NCBI GenBank assembly: GCA_028285585.1 | Contig: JANQOU010000002.1 | Coordinates: 267,263 to 331,262 of the forward strand | Length of the DNA: 64,000 bases | Direction of reading: 5' to 3' | Source: Acidimicrobiia bacterium | Lineage (GTDB): Bacteria; Actinomycetota; Acidimicrobiia; Spongiisociales; ZC4RG35 | Shown: positions 18,649-27,447 of the stretch, piece after piece | Layout: each line of letters opens with the position of its first letter | Numbering within the stretch: the first letter of the stretch is position 1 | Position numbers and translations under genes: made by a program | The notes under the pieces: generated by a model | Told to the model about the DNA's origin: nothing | Databases searched by the model: none | What the model saw: only the letters and a program-made list of their open reading frames with translations

Positions 18649-19437
18649 TTAGGGGAAGGTGGGGGTGCGCTTTTCGCGGGAGGCGGAGACACCTTCGGTG
18701 GCGTCGGAGCCCAGGAACCCGAGAAACTCGTAGGCGACCGAGGCGTCGAAGATCGGGTACGCCATTCGCAGCCAGTGGTTGAGCGTGTGCTTCGTCCAAC
18801 GGATCGCGTCCTGAGCACCTGAAGCCAACTCGTCGGCGATCTCGTCCGTCACCGCCACCAACTCGTCGTCGTCCACCACCCGGGCCACGAGCCCGGCTGC
18901 CGCCGCTGCCTCACCATCGAGAGGGTGGTTGGTGAGCAGGTGGTACTTGGTCCTGGCCATGCCCATCAGCAGCGGCCAGATCACGGCGGCGTGGTCGCCT
19001 GCGGCCACGCCGATCGTGGTGTGGCCGTCGAGGATCCTGGCGGACCGGGAGGCCACCGGGATATCGGCCATTAACGCTGCTGCGAGACCGGCGCCAACTG
19101 CGACGCCGTTGATGGCCGACACGATTGGCTTGGAGCACTCGATGATGTTGCGCACCAGGTCGCGCGTCTCTTTGAGGATGCGACGATGGGCCTCGGGATC
19201 ATCCATGATGCTGTCGATCATCTCGTAGTCGCCGCCGGCCGAGAAAGCCCGGCCCTCACCTCGAAGCAAAACCACCCTGACTTCGGGATCGGCGTCGACG
19301 TCAGGCCAGAGCCGCACCAGCTCCTGGTGGCCTTGCTCAGTGACGGCGTTCAGCTTCGACGGGTTGTCGAACGTGACGACGAGAACCCCGTTTGGACGCA
19401 GTTCGAGCCTCAGAAACTCATATCGGCTGTGATCCAT
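18649..19437 (-). CDS. Enoyl-CoA hydratase/isomerase family protein
   Basis: A ~262-residue crotonase-fold protein. The oxyanion-hole segments are visible (GRAFSAGGDYEMI and INGVAVGAGLAAALMADIPVAS). The substrate CoA is typical of the family, but the reaction is uncertain. At the usual catalytic Glu position after GVAAGDHAAV I do not see the common PGEGG-type acidic residue, so it may be a non-hydratase member. The ATG at 19437 lies 7 nt after a TAGCGT hexamer (19445-19450); a GTG one codon earlier is also possible. It is divergent from an SDR gene, suggesting a small CoA-thioester or alicyclic catabolic pair. Confidence 0.85.
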   Translation of the reverse strand: MDHSRYEFLRLELRPNGVLVVTFDNPSKLNAVTEQGHQELVRLWPDVDADPEVRVVLLRGEGRAFSAGGDYEMIDSIMDDPEAHRRILKETRDLVRNIIECSKPIVSAINGVAVGAGLAAALMADIPVASRSARILDGHTTIGVAAGDHAAVIWPLLMGMARTKYHLLTNHPLDGEAAAAAGLVARVVDDDELVAVTDEIADELASGAQDAIRWTKHTLNHWLRMAYPIFDASVAYEFLGFLGSDATEGVSASREKRTPTFP

Positions 19438-19471
19438 CACAAGGACGCTAGATCAACGCGATACTCCCCTG

Positions 19472-20179
19472 ATGCGATTCAAGGGAGTCAGAGCCATCGT
19501 CACCGGGGGCGCTGCGGGCATCGGCCTTGCCACGGTGGAGCGGTTGATGGACGAGGGAGCAAGAGTGGCCGTGCTCGATCTGTCGGCGACCGATACAGGC
19601 GACATATCCCGGCGGCTCGACATCTCAGAGCTCGAGTCGATACCGGGAGCCATGGCCGAGGTCGTCGATGAGCTCGATGGTCTCGACCTTCTGGTCAATT
19701 GTGCAGGGTGGGACAAGGCACAGCCCTTCGTTGATACCGACCAGGGGTTCTGGGAGCGGATCATCGGTGTGAACCTGCTCGGCCCCATCGCCGTCACCCA
19801 CGCCGCGCTGACACACATGGAAGATGGTTCGACGATCGTCAACGTCGCCTCCGACGCAGGTCGGGTCGGCTCGTCAGGAGAGGTTGTCTACTCGGGGGCC
19901 AAGGGGGGCATCATTGCTTTCACCAAGGCTCTCGCCCGCGAGACGGCTCATCGGCAGATACGGGTCAACGCGGTTGCGCCAGGCCCCACGGACACAGCGT
20001 TCCTAGCGTCCTTCGACGAGACCGGGCAGTTGGCGGACGCAATGACCAAGCAGACGCCTCTGCGAAAGCTGGCGACACCGGACGATGTCGCCGGAGCAAT
20101 CTGCTTCCTTGCCTCTCCCGATGCCGGGCACGTCACGGGTCAGGTGCTGTCGGTGTCCGGCGGCCTGACGATGGTCTGA
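19472..20179 (+). CDS. Short-chain dehydrogenase/reductase
   Basis: A 235-residue classical SDR. The Rossmann motif is AIVTGGAAGIGLATVERL, the LVNCAGW motif is present, and the catalytic Ser...Tyr-x3-Lys are seen in NVASDAG and VYSGAKGG. PGPTDTAF and the C-terminal GQVLSVSGGLTMV are typical of acyl- or alicyclic-CoA dehydrogenases in this fold. The nearby divergent enoyl-CoA hydratase supports a CoA-ester substrate, but this is inference. A GATACT hexamer (19460-19465) is 6 nt before the ATG, suggesting a leaderless transcript. Confidence 0.86.
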   Translation: MRFKGVRAIVTGGAAGIGLATVERLMDEGARVAVLDLSATDTGDISRRLDISELESIPGAMAEVVDELDGLDLLVNCAGWDKAQPFVDTDQGFWERIIGVNLLGPIAVTHAALTHMEDGSTIVNVASDAGRVGSSGEVVYSGAKGGIIAFTKALARETAHRQIRVNAVAPGPTDTAFLASFDETGQLADAMTKQTPLRKLATPDDVAGAICFLASPDAGHVTGQVLSVSGGLTMV

Positions 20180-20181
20180 GG

Positions 20182-21078
20182 TCACTCCGTCTCGAAGCCA
20201 AGCCTGTCCAGCAGCAATGGCTGCCTCTGCCAATCCTTCTCGACCTTCACGTGAAGCATGAGGTTGACCTTGTTGCCCAGGATCGCCTCCAGCTCCTTAC
20301 GCGCCTCGGTGCCCGCATCTTGGAGAAGTGAACCTCCCTTGCCGATGACGATGCCCTTTTGGCTCTTGCGCTCGACCACGAGATCGGCGGAGACATCGAC
20401 AAGGCCATTGTCTCGCTGCTCGATCTCCTCCACCCTCACCACCAGAGAGTGGGGCAGCTCGTCACGAAGCCGATCGAGGAACTTCTCCCTGATGATCTCA
20501 GAGACCACCAGAGACTCCGGCTGATCGGTGACCATTCCTTCCGGGTAGAAACGAGGCCCTTCAGGAAGCCGGCCGGCCAACTCCAGGGTCAGCTCGGCGA
20601 CACCATCTCCCGTCAGCGCCGACACCGGATAGAACTCCTCGAAAGGCCAGCCCGAGGCCTTGATGAGCTGCTCCGCAGTCTCGCCTTTGCTCGCCCTGTC
20701 GACCTTGTTGACCGCAACGACGACTTCGGCCTCCGAAGATATCAGCCGTTCGGCGATGAGCTTGTCTCCCGGTCCTATCGGTGCTGTGGCATCGACCATG
20801 AAGAGGACCGCGTCAGCCTCGCCGAGCGTTCCATAGACCAACGAGTTGAGCCGGGTTCCCAGCTCGTTCTTGGGCTTGTGCAGGCCAGGAGTGTCCACGA
20901 GCACCAGCTGATACTCGGGGTTGTCGGCGTCCGGGCCGACAACCACTCCCCTTATCGCGTTGCGAGTGGTTTGGGGGCGAGACGACGTGATCGTCACCTT
21001 CTCCCCCACCATTTGATTGACCAGCGTCGACTTTCCGACATTGGGCCGTCCGACAACGGCAACGAAACCCGATCTCAT
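20182..21078 (-). CDS. era: Ribosome-assembly GTPase Era
   Basis: This 298-residue Era binds 16S rRNA near its 3' end and assists 30S maturation. The GTPase motifs are G1 GRPNVGKSTLVN, G3 DTPGLHKPKNELG and G4 NKVD. The C-terminal KH domain contains KGIVIGKGGSLL. The start MRSGFVAVVGRPN at 21078 overlaps the upstream stop by 4 nt; an upstream in-frame extension lies in the CBS-protein gene and is rejected. It ends the phoH-HD-ybeY-corC-era series. Confidence 0.96.
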   Translation of the reverse strand: MRSGFVAVVGRPNVGKSTLVNQMVGEKVTITSSRPQTTRNAIRGVVVGPDADNPEYQLVLVDTPGLHKPKNELGTRLNSLVYGTLGEADAVLFMVDATAPIGPGDKLIAERLISSEAEVVVAVNKVDRASKGETAEQLIKASGWPFEEFYPVSALTGDGVAELTLELAGRLPEGPRFYPEGMVTDQPESLVVSEIIREKFLDRLRDELPHSLVVRVEEIEQRDNGLVDVSADLVVERKSQKGIVIGKGGSLLQDAGTEARKELEAILGNKVNLMLHVKVEKDWQRQPLLLDRLGFETE

Positions 21079-22244
21079 TCGGGAACGGGTGCCCCGCTCT
21101 TGACCACCGCCAGCTCCGAGACCCTTCTCCCCTGCATCCGGGTCACCTTGAAGACGAGCTGCTCGTACTCGAAGACCTCGCCTTCTTCGGGCACCCGCTC
21201 GGCCAGAGCCAGCACCAAGCCGCCAACCGTGTCCCACTCGTCGTCGGGAAGCTCGACGCCCACGGCGTCAGCCAGGTCGTCAACGGAAAGGCGGGCGTCG
21301 ACGTCCCAACCGCTTCCGTTGTCTTGAATCAACGTCTCCACCAGGTCGGTCTCGTCGGCGATCTCCCCCACCAGCTCTTCGAGCAGGTCCTCGATAGTGA
21401 CCAACCCGGCGACATCTCCGTACTCATCGACCACGATCACCTGATGCACCTGCGACTCCTGCATCTCACTGAGGAGCGCCGACACCTGTTTCGTCTCCGG
21501 GACGAACTCGGCCGGCCTCATCACTTCGGCGACCGCAGTCGGGCGTGTCTCGTCATTGAGCATCGGCAGCAAGTCCTTCACCATGACAAGACCGACGATG
21601 TCGCCGTGGCTGGCCACGGGCACCCGCGAGAAACCCTCCTCGGTGGCGACATCAACCAGCTCCTCGATAGTGGCCGTCACAGGGATGGTGATCATGTCAG
21701 GCCGCGGAGTCATCACCTCGCGGACGATCGTCTCTCCAAACTCGAGCACCGAGTCGATGAGATCTCGCTCCTGCTCCTCGTCCTCGCCCTCTGGCTCCGT
21801 CTCGTCCTCCTCCTCAGGGAGAAGGTCGTTGGCCCAACCCCCGAAAGCAACCGAGAGGGTCAGAAATCGAGCAGACATGTAAGCGATCCGCCGCGGATTC
21901 CAGCGGCCAGCTCGGCGAGGAACCAGGTCACCCAGCAGAAAAACGACCACTCCGACCCCGATGGCTCCGAGAAGGCTCTGCGTGCCCTCCAGGCCGTCGA
22001 CAACCAACACCACAGCAATCACGGCGCTCAAGATCAGCAAGCCCGAAGCCACCACGCCCACGGCCGGAGCAATCACCTCCCGCTCGTCCAACAGGTCTGC
22101 AACAGCTTCGGCACCCTTGACGCCTTCTGACTCATCACGCAGCGCGTCGGCCCGTGGAACTCGAGAAATCGCAGTCCCGGCGGCTCGCAGCCAGAACGCC
22201 AGGAGCAGCAACAGGACAGTGACAACAACGAGAAGGAGGGTCAT
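21075..22244 (-). CDS. CNNM/CorC-type CBS-domain membrane protein
   Basis: A 389-residue CNNM/HlyC-CorC family protein. TM segments in the N-terminal ~130 residues (MTLLLVVVTVLLLLLAFWLR and two more) form a reduced DUF21 region. A very acidic linker (LLPEEEDETEPEGEDEEQE) precedes a CBS pair with MTPRPDMITIP and VDEYGDVAGLVTIEDLLEEL. The C-terminal transporter-associated CorC_HlyC domain follows. The family includes Mg2+/Co2+ exporters. It is coupled by 4-nt overlaps to ybeY and era, a conserved neighbourhood. Confidence 0.88.
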   Translation of the reverse strand: MTLLLVVVTVLLLLLAFWLRAAGTAISRVPRADALRDESEGVKGAEAVADLLDEREVIAPAVGVVASGLLILSAVIAVVLVVDGLEGTQSLLGAIGVGVVVFLLGDLVPRRAGRWNPRRIAYMSARFLTLSVAFGGWANDLLPEEEDETEPEGEDEEQERDLIDSVLEFGETIVREVMTPRPDMITIPVTATIEELVDVATEEGFSRVPVASHGDIVGLVMVKDLLPMLNDETRPTAVAEVMRPAEFVPETKQVSALLSEMQESQVHQVIVVDEYGDVAGLVTIEDLLEELVGEIADETDLVETLIQDNGSGWDVDARLSVDDLADAVGVELPDDEWDTVGGLVLALAERVPEEGEVFEYEQLVFKVTRMQGRRVSELAVVKSGAPVPE

Positions 22245-22708
22245 GGTCTCACCCGCCCCACCTTGGCCAGCAGATCACGCTCACGGGCTTCCATGCGCTC
22301 GGCATCGGCATCGTTTTCGTGGTCGTAGCCCATGAGATGAAGGATCCCGTGGGTGACCATCAGTGCCATCTCGTCGTCGTAGCCCACTCCGTTTGCCTTG
22401 GCCTGACGCCGCACATAGGTAGGGGCGATGATCACGTCACCTATCAGTATCGGCGGGCCCAACGGGTCGTGCTCGGGCACCACGCCGGGGATGAAGTCCT
22501 CGACAGGAAAGGCGAGGACATCTGTCGGTCCCTCTCTCTCGAGGAAACGTTCGTTGTACCCCGCTATCTCGTCCTCGCTGACAAACAGGATCGTCACCTC
22601 GGTCGTCTCGGGGTAACCCTCCTCGGCGACCACGAGCTCCGCCAATTGGTGCAGAGGGCCTGGGTCGAGAGCTGACTCCGACTGCTCGTTCGCCACGAAA
22701 ACACTCAT
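22241..22708 (-). CDS. ybeY: rRNA maturation endoribonuclease YbeY
   Basis: A 155-residue YbeY/UPF0054 metalloenzyme needed for 16S rRNA 3' processing and ribosome quality control. The zinc-binding motif HGILHLMGYDH is complete. Preceding conserved segments are DEIAGYNERFLEREGPTDVLAFP and ILIGDVIIAP. The ATG at 22708 is well placed 40 nt after the HD gene, and the stop overlaps the CBS-protein start. PhoH upstream is its usual genomic partner. Confidence 0.95.
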   Translation of the reverse strand: MSVFVANEQSESALDPGPLHQLAELVVAEEGYPETTEVTILFVSEDEIAGYNERFLEREGPTDVLAFPVEDFIPGVVPEHDPLGPPILIGDVIIAPTYVRRQAKANGVGYDDEMALMVTHGILHLMGYDHENDADAERMEARERDLLAKVGRVRP

Positions 22709-22748
22709 GACCGGGGCAGGCTCGGTTTCGGACTGGAAGGATCGTCCA

Positions 22749-25292
22749 TCAGGATCCGGGGAAGTTCGGATACGCGATGCGCTGATGGTAGTGACCGACC
22801 AGCGACTCGAGGAAGGCTCGCCGAATCGAGGTCAGCTCTCCGAGTGTCAGAGGAGACTCCATCAGCTGCCCGTCTTCGATCTTCTCGTCCATCACCCTGT
22901 TGACGACCTTCTCGATCGCATCGGGTGTTGGCTCCTCGGTTTGGAAGTGCGCCCGGCAAGCCGCCTCCAGCGAGTCGGCCATCATCAGGATCGCCGTTTC
23001 CGCTGTGCGCGGCTTGTGGCCGACGTGCCGGAACTGCTCGATGTCGACCTCGTGCCCATGGATCTCACGCGCCTTCTCGTAGAAGTAGCGCATCACACCG
23101 TCGCCATGATGACTGACGATTCCTTGAGCGACGTCGGTCGGGATCTTGAACTCTCGAGCCAGGGCGACGCCGGCGGTCACGTGGGAGCGGATGATCTCGG
23201 CTGACTCCTGCGGCGGGAGCTGATCATGTGGGTTGGGGATCCCAAACTGATTCTCGATGTAGAAGCTCGGGTTCTCGGTCTTCCCCAGGTCGTGGTAGTA
23301 CGCCATGGCCCGTGCCAGAAGCGGGTCGGCGCCGATCGACCGTGCGGCGGCGTCGGCCAAGGTCCCCACCATGAGTGAGTGGTTGAAAGTGCCAAAGGCC
23401 TTCTCCTGGAGGAGCTGGAGCGCCCGGTGATTTCGGTCGGTGAGGTCGAGGAGGCTGAGCGTGGTTGTGATGTCGAAGGCCGACTCGAAGAATTGGAGAG
23501 CGGCAAGCCCGACCAGGGACGCCAGGACGGACACACCGAAGGCCCATGCGACCGCCTCCAGAACGACCGTGTAGGGGAACTCGACCCCGAGCGCCATGAA
23601 GACGGGATCGCCAGGAGTCACATGGAAGAACCACGAGGTGGCGACGGCGATCACGCCGGCAGCTGCACCGGAGACGACCACGGCATTCCTGAATGCGCCA
23701 CGTGTGCTCACCGAGCTGACGAACGCCACAGGTGCCAGAGCGGCAAGAACCGCGTAAACGGTGATGCCGGCGTCGAGGCTGCCAACGGCGGTGAGAACGC
23801 CGACAGAGAGGGCCATCAAGATGGCGATTCGCTGGTCGAAGAGAACTGCGGTCATGAACCCGAACGCCACTGCCGGGACCACGTACCAACTCGTCGACTC
23901 TTGAACCGCCACCGTGGCTTTCACCGACGTCGCGGCGAGAAGTATGAGGATGCCGAGCAACGACACCATGCGTGGCCTCGACCAGAACTCGGGGCGGAAT
24001 CTGGCGAGGTAGAGGCCAACCAAAGAGACGAGGACGCCGACAACGAGAAGCAGGCCGAAAGAGGCCTCCCCGGAGGCTGCCGGAATCGCGGTGGCCTCGA
24101 TGGCGGCGATGTCCAAGGCAGTGAGCACCTGCCGGTCTTCAACGATCACCTGCTCGGCCAGGTATGAGAACGTGATCGGATCGACTTCTGCGGCCCTTGC
24201 CTCTCGCGCAGCGTCGGTGGCCTCCTGATCCACGATGTAGTTGGCCTGGAGATTTGCGGCGACAACTTCTCCCGCTGCCAATCCACCGGCGATGTCCTGG
24301 CCGGTATCGGTGTGGAACACAACAGGCGGGTTGGCGATGACTCCGCGCTGAACATCGGCGAGTTGAGTTGGTGCTATCAATCGCCCGAACTCGGCAAAAG
24401 CGGTGTCCAGGGCACGTTGCCGAACGGTGGGCAGATGCAGCGGCTCACCAAGCGGAGCCCTGACCAGGTCCTCCCTTCCCGTAGCCGCCAAGTATTCGAC
24501 GGTCTCTTGTTGAAGGAGGTGGGTGCCTGCCAGCGCCGCAGCAATCTCGGCGGCCGGCCGCAGATTGGTCACAATGGCTACATCGGGTGCGTCACAGGAC
24601 TCTCCCAAGCCACATTCGACCAGTTGGGAATCGTCCTGGGGCCCGAAGACCCAGCCGATGGGGATGACGGGGTCGTTGAGGTCGTAGGTGACGACGATCG
24701 CTCCCGATGAGACCGCAAACGACCAGAGACCATTGACATCGGTGCGCAGCTGATGGGGTCCGTCATCGGCGAGCACTTGAACGGTGGCACCGGCGAGGCC
24801 CTGATCGACACGCTCTCCCTCGGCTTCTGGGTTGAAGACGCCGTCACCGTTGACATCGAGATACAGACGTCCCGTAACGACTCCAGGCGCGATCGGCTCC
24901 GAGGAGGTTGTCGTGGACTCACCCGCAGCGGCGGTTGTGGTGCTGGGTTCAGGTAGGTCGGGCAGCGGGATTGAGCTGCGAGCAGCCGTGTCCCCGACCA
25001 CCAACTGCTCCGTCTCGTCGAACACCGAGTTGATCTGATCGATCGTGGCTGCTTCGAACTGCGAGTTTCGCTTCTGGACAGGTTCTACTTCGTCACGAGC
25101 TGCTTGACGAGCTGCCTCGGTTGCCTCGACATCTTCCACAGTCGCGGCACGGCCGGCGGTATAGGCCTGCGTGGCGACGGTCCCCGCCTGGAGAGTCGTC
25201 GTGCCGTCACCAGAGCCGAGCGAGAGCACACCCCAGCAGGCGACAACGGTGGCCAGAAAGATCGAGAACCTGACCAGAGCAGGACGATTCAT
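22749..25292 (-). CDS. 7TM-HD phosphohydrolase (PgpH-like) with an SdrD-type insert
   Basis: An 847-residue membrane phosphodiesterase of the 7TMR-HDED/HDIG family, whose members (PgpH) hydrolyse cyclic di-AMP. TM1 is at ~8-26 and a large extracytoplasmic region spans ~30-405. Seven-TM core segments lie at ~411-612. The cytoplasmic HD domain (~635-820) has H638 in FNHSLMVGTL and the HD pair in AYYHDLGKTENP, plus SHHGDGVM. Residues ~138-200 do not look like HDED: GRLYLDVNGDGVFN, then GLAGATVQVL and RTDVNGLWSFAV match the SdrD/Cna-B beta-sandwich pattern with a Ca-type DVNGDG loop. The TGATG overlap with phoH indicates coupling. Confidence 0.88.
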   Translation of the reverse strand: MNRPALVRFSIFLATVVACWGVLSLGSGDGTTTLQAGTVATQAYTAGRAATVEDVEATEAARQAARDEVEPVQKRNSQFEAATIDQINSVFDETEQLVVGDTAARSSIPLPDLPEPSTTTAAAGESTTTSSEPIAPGVVTGRLYLDVNGDGVFNPEAEGERVDQGLAGATVQVLADDGPHQLRTDVNGLWSFAVSSGAIVVTYDLNDPVIPIGWVFGPQDDSQLVECGLGESCDAPDVAIVTNLRPAAEIAAALAGTHLLQQETVEYLAATGREDLVRAPLGEPLHLPTVRQRALDTAFAEFGRLIAPTQLADVQRGVIANPPVVFHTDTGQDIAGGLAAGEVVAANLQANYIVDQEATDAAREARAAEVDPITFSYLAEQVIVEDRQVLTALDIAAIEATAIPAASGEASFGLLLVVGVLVSLVGLYLARFRPEFWSRPRMVSLLGILILLAATSVKATVAVQESTSWYVVPAVAFGFMTAVLFDQRIAILMALSVGVLTAVGSLDAGITVYAVLAALAPVAFVSSVSTRGAFRNAVVVSGAAAGVIAVATSWFFHVTPGDPVFMALGVEFPYTVVLEAVAWAFGVSVLASLVGLAALQFFESAFDITTTLSLLDLTDRNHRALQLLQEKAFGTFNHSLMVGTLADAAARSIGADPLLARAMAYYHDLGKTENPSFYIENQFGIPNPHDQLPPQESAEIIRSHVTAGVALAREFKIPTDVAQGIVSHHGDGVMRYFYEKAREIHGHEVDIEQFRHVGHKPRTAETAILMMADSLEAACRAHFQTEEPTPDAIEKVVNRVMDEKIEDGQLMESPLTLGELTSIRRAFLESLVGHYHQRIAYPNFPGS

Positions 25293-26263
25293 CAGCTGTC
25301 CTCTGTCTCGAAGCGCTGATAGGCCTCGACGATGGAGGCGACTATCCGATGCCTCACCACGTCACGGGCACCCAACTCGACGAAAGAGACCCCAGGGATG
25401 TCTCTGAGGATGTTGCGCACGACACGCAGGCCGGACCGACGCCCTGTTGGCAGGTCGGTTTGGGAGATGTCCCCGGTGATGATCATCTTCGAGTTGAAAC
25501 CCAGGCGAGTGAGGAACATCTTCATCTGCTCCGGCGTGGTGTTTTGGGCCTCATCGAGGATCACGCATGCGTCGTTCAAGGTCCTTCCTCGCATGTAAGC
25601 GAGTGGAGCTATCTCGATAGTTCCCCGCTCGATGAGCGAAGCCGTCTCCTCGGGGCCAAGCATGTCCCACAACGCGTCGTAGAGAGGTCGCAGGTACGGG
25701 TCGACTTTTGCGGTGAGATCGCCTGGCAAGAAGCCGAGACGCTCCCCTGCCTCGACCGCCGGCCGAGTGAGGATGATCCTGCGCACCGAGCCGTTGATCA
25801 GGCTGTCAACGGCAGCTGCCATGGCCAGATAGGTCTTACCGGTGCCGGCCGGCCCGATGCCGAACGTCAGCGTGTTCTCGCGAATGGCCTCCATGTAACG
25901 CTGTTGACCGTGTGTCTTGGGCCGCACCATTCGGCCTCGTCCCACCGGTATCCCGTCGGTGAGGACTCCCGAAGGGCTCGGAATCTCGTCGCGAACCATC
26001 TTCACCACTTCGGTGACTCTGCCCTCGTCGAGAGTCTGGCCTTCCTGGACGAGAATCAGAAGCTCGTCGAGAACGGTGCGTGCCTTCTCCACGGCGTCCT
26101 CGTCACCGGAGATGACGATCTCGTCGCCACGCGCGACAAAGCGGACCTCGGGGAAGAGATCCTCGACCTGACGGAGATGTCTGTCGGCTTCGCCGATCAG
26201 ATCCAACATCAAGTGATGACTGGGTACGCGCAAGCGCGCTTCGTTCGATGGGGTCACGGGCAA
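25292..26263 (-). CDS. phoH: PhoH-family ATPase
   Basis: A 323-residue PhoH/YbeZ-type protein. The N-terminal ~85 residues form a KH-like domain. The P-loop ATPase domain has Walker A GIGPAGTGKTYLAM and Walker B CVILDEAQNTTPEQMKMFLTR, followed by TGDISQTDLP. YbeZ acts with YbeY in rRNA processing, matching the local gene order. The start is either TTG 26263 or GTG 26257; neither has a clear Shine-Dalgarno. Its stop overlaps the HD-gene ATG by one base. Confidence 0.93.
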   Translation of the reverse strand: MPVTPSNEARLRVPSHHLMLDLIGEADRHLRQVEDLFPEVRFVARGDEIVISGDEDAVEKARTVLDELLILVQEGQTLDEGRVTEVVKMVRDEIPSPSGVLTDGIPVGRGRMVRPKTHGQQRYMEAIRENTLTFGIGPAGTGKTYLAMAAAVDSLINGSVRRIILTRPAVEAGERLGFLPGDLTAKVDPYLRPLYDALWDMLGPEETASLIERGTIEIAPLAYMRGRTLNDACVILDEAQNTTPEQMKMFLTRLGFNSKMIITGDISQTDLPTGRRSGLRVVRNILRDIPGVSFVELGARDVVRHRIVASIVEAYQRFETEDS

Positions 26264-26333
26264 TCGAAGGGCATGAGACGTCGAGACAACGCCTGGGCCA
26301 TTTTACCGGCCTTTAAAGCCTGGGCCAGATGAT

Positions 26334-26741
26334 TCAGTCAGATGAAGCCGGGCTCATCGCCTGGAGCAGCGAGCTGATGATCGCCCGGTCCGACTGGCGG
26401 ACGACATCCGGGTTGTTCTCTTTGCGGAGAAGCTGGATAGCCGCGAGGTACTTGTCCACCAAGTCACCAGATGCCTCCTCGCTGAGCGAGTCGAGATCGA
26501 TAACGAGATCAGGAACGGTGGTGACAACAGGCAGCAGCTCGGCTGCGGGCACGCGGTAGACCTCGGCGAGACGGGCGAATCGCGACACAGAGATTGCGCG
26601 CTCTCCGCGCTCATAGGCGCCGACAACCGAAGCTTTGAACTCGCCGTCGGTATGCATCTCTATCTCGCCCAGAGACCAACCGCGCTGCCGTCGAGCGGCG
26701 CGCAGCCTCTGACCCAATGCGTTGTTGAATTCGTCCGTCAA
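26334..26741 (-). CDS. BldD-like helix-turn-helix regulator
   Basis: A 135-residue protein resembling BldD, the c-di-GMP-responsive developmental regulator of Streptomyces. The N-terminal XRE helix-turn-helix contains FKASVVGAYERGERAISVSR and FARLAEVYRVPAAELLP, close to BldD by memory. A C-terminal domain (~76-130) begins LVIDLDSLSEEA. In the region of the BldD RxD-X8-RxxD ligand motif this protein has R106-K-E and R115-Q-S-D, with a shorter spacer. The start is a TTG with GGGAG upstream. It sits alone between rsmE and phoH. Confidence 0.8.
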   Translation of the reverse strand: MTDEFNNALGQRLRAARRQRGWSLGEIEMHTDGEFKASVVGAYERGERAISVSRFARLAEVYRVPAAELLPVVTTVPDLVIDLDSLSEEASGDLVDKYLAAIQLLRKENNPDVVRQSDRAIISSLLQAMSPASSD

Positions 26742-26808
26742 GGTCTAGCTCTCCCAGTAGGCCAAGATTCTAAAGGCCATTATGGACGGTTGCTACCAAA
26801 AATCTGTG

Positions 26809-27447
26809 TCATGTCAGAGCTCTGGCTGCAGCAACCACAGCAGCGGTCTCCACGCGGAGGATCCCTGGACCGAGATCCCATGTGGCCAATCCCGGAGGAA
26901 TCTCATCTTCGGCGAACCCTCCTTCCGGACCTATGACCACTGTCCGTGGTCGCGTCGTCAGACCACCACCATCCGGTTGGCACACCACAACAGGCTCTTC
27001 CAGATCCCCGAATCCCACCAATCCGGGGCTGGTTTCCATCAGCCATGCACCTCGTGATTGCTCTGCCGCAGCCAGCACCCAAGAGAAGACTTTGGCCGAG
27101 TTGGCGGCGCGGCCGGAACCGTGCCGTGTGTCCAGCCAGAGAAGCCGGGCGACACCCAATTCGGCCAGCTTCTCGACCAGGAAGCGCTGCCGGTCTTTGT
27201 TCGCCGGAGGAGCAACCGCGACGGTCAGCTCGCCAGGTCGTGTCACCGTGCGCTCTTCTCCGCGCTCGACGGCGTGATCGGAAAGGTGCCCGTCTCCCAC
27301 CGTGCCCAGCCCGTCGGTGTAGCTGACCGGCTTCCCTCTCTTCAGTCGGAGGACCTTGGTCAGGTGTCTCCACTGCTGGATGGAGAGGCCCAGTTCCCGC
27401 CCCTCCCACGGCGCACCAACAACGACGTGTGGAACGTGTTTCGTCAC
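26809..27447 (-). CDS. rsmE: 16S rRNA m3U1498 methyltransferase
   Basis: A 212-residue SPOUT methyltransferase that uses S-adenosylmethionine to methylate U1498 of 16S rRNA. The knot motifs are visible (VVIGPEGGFAEDEI and LGPGILRVETAAVVAAA). The N-terminal PUA-like part contains QWRHLTKVLRLKRG. The start is a GTG overlapping the dnaJ stop (GTGA). It closes the lepA-hemW-hrcA-dnaJ-rsmE series, a common arrangement. Confidence 0.93.
   Translation of the reverse strand: MTKHVPHVVVGAPWEGRELGLSIQQWRHLTKVLRLKRGKPVSYTDGLGTVGDGHLSDHAVERGEERTVTRPGELTVAVAPPANKDRQRFLVEKLAELGVARLLWLDTRHGSGRAANSAKVFSWVLAAAEQSRGAWLMETSPGLVGFGDLEEPVVVCQPDGGGLTTRPRTVVIGPEGGFAEDEIPPGLATWDLGPGILRVETAAVVAAARALT

Noticed and set aside
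20359-21327. 322-codon plus-strand ORF across era and the CBS-domain gene
   Set aside because: Antisense shadow of two well-supported genes; no motif recognised.
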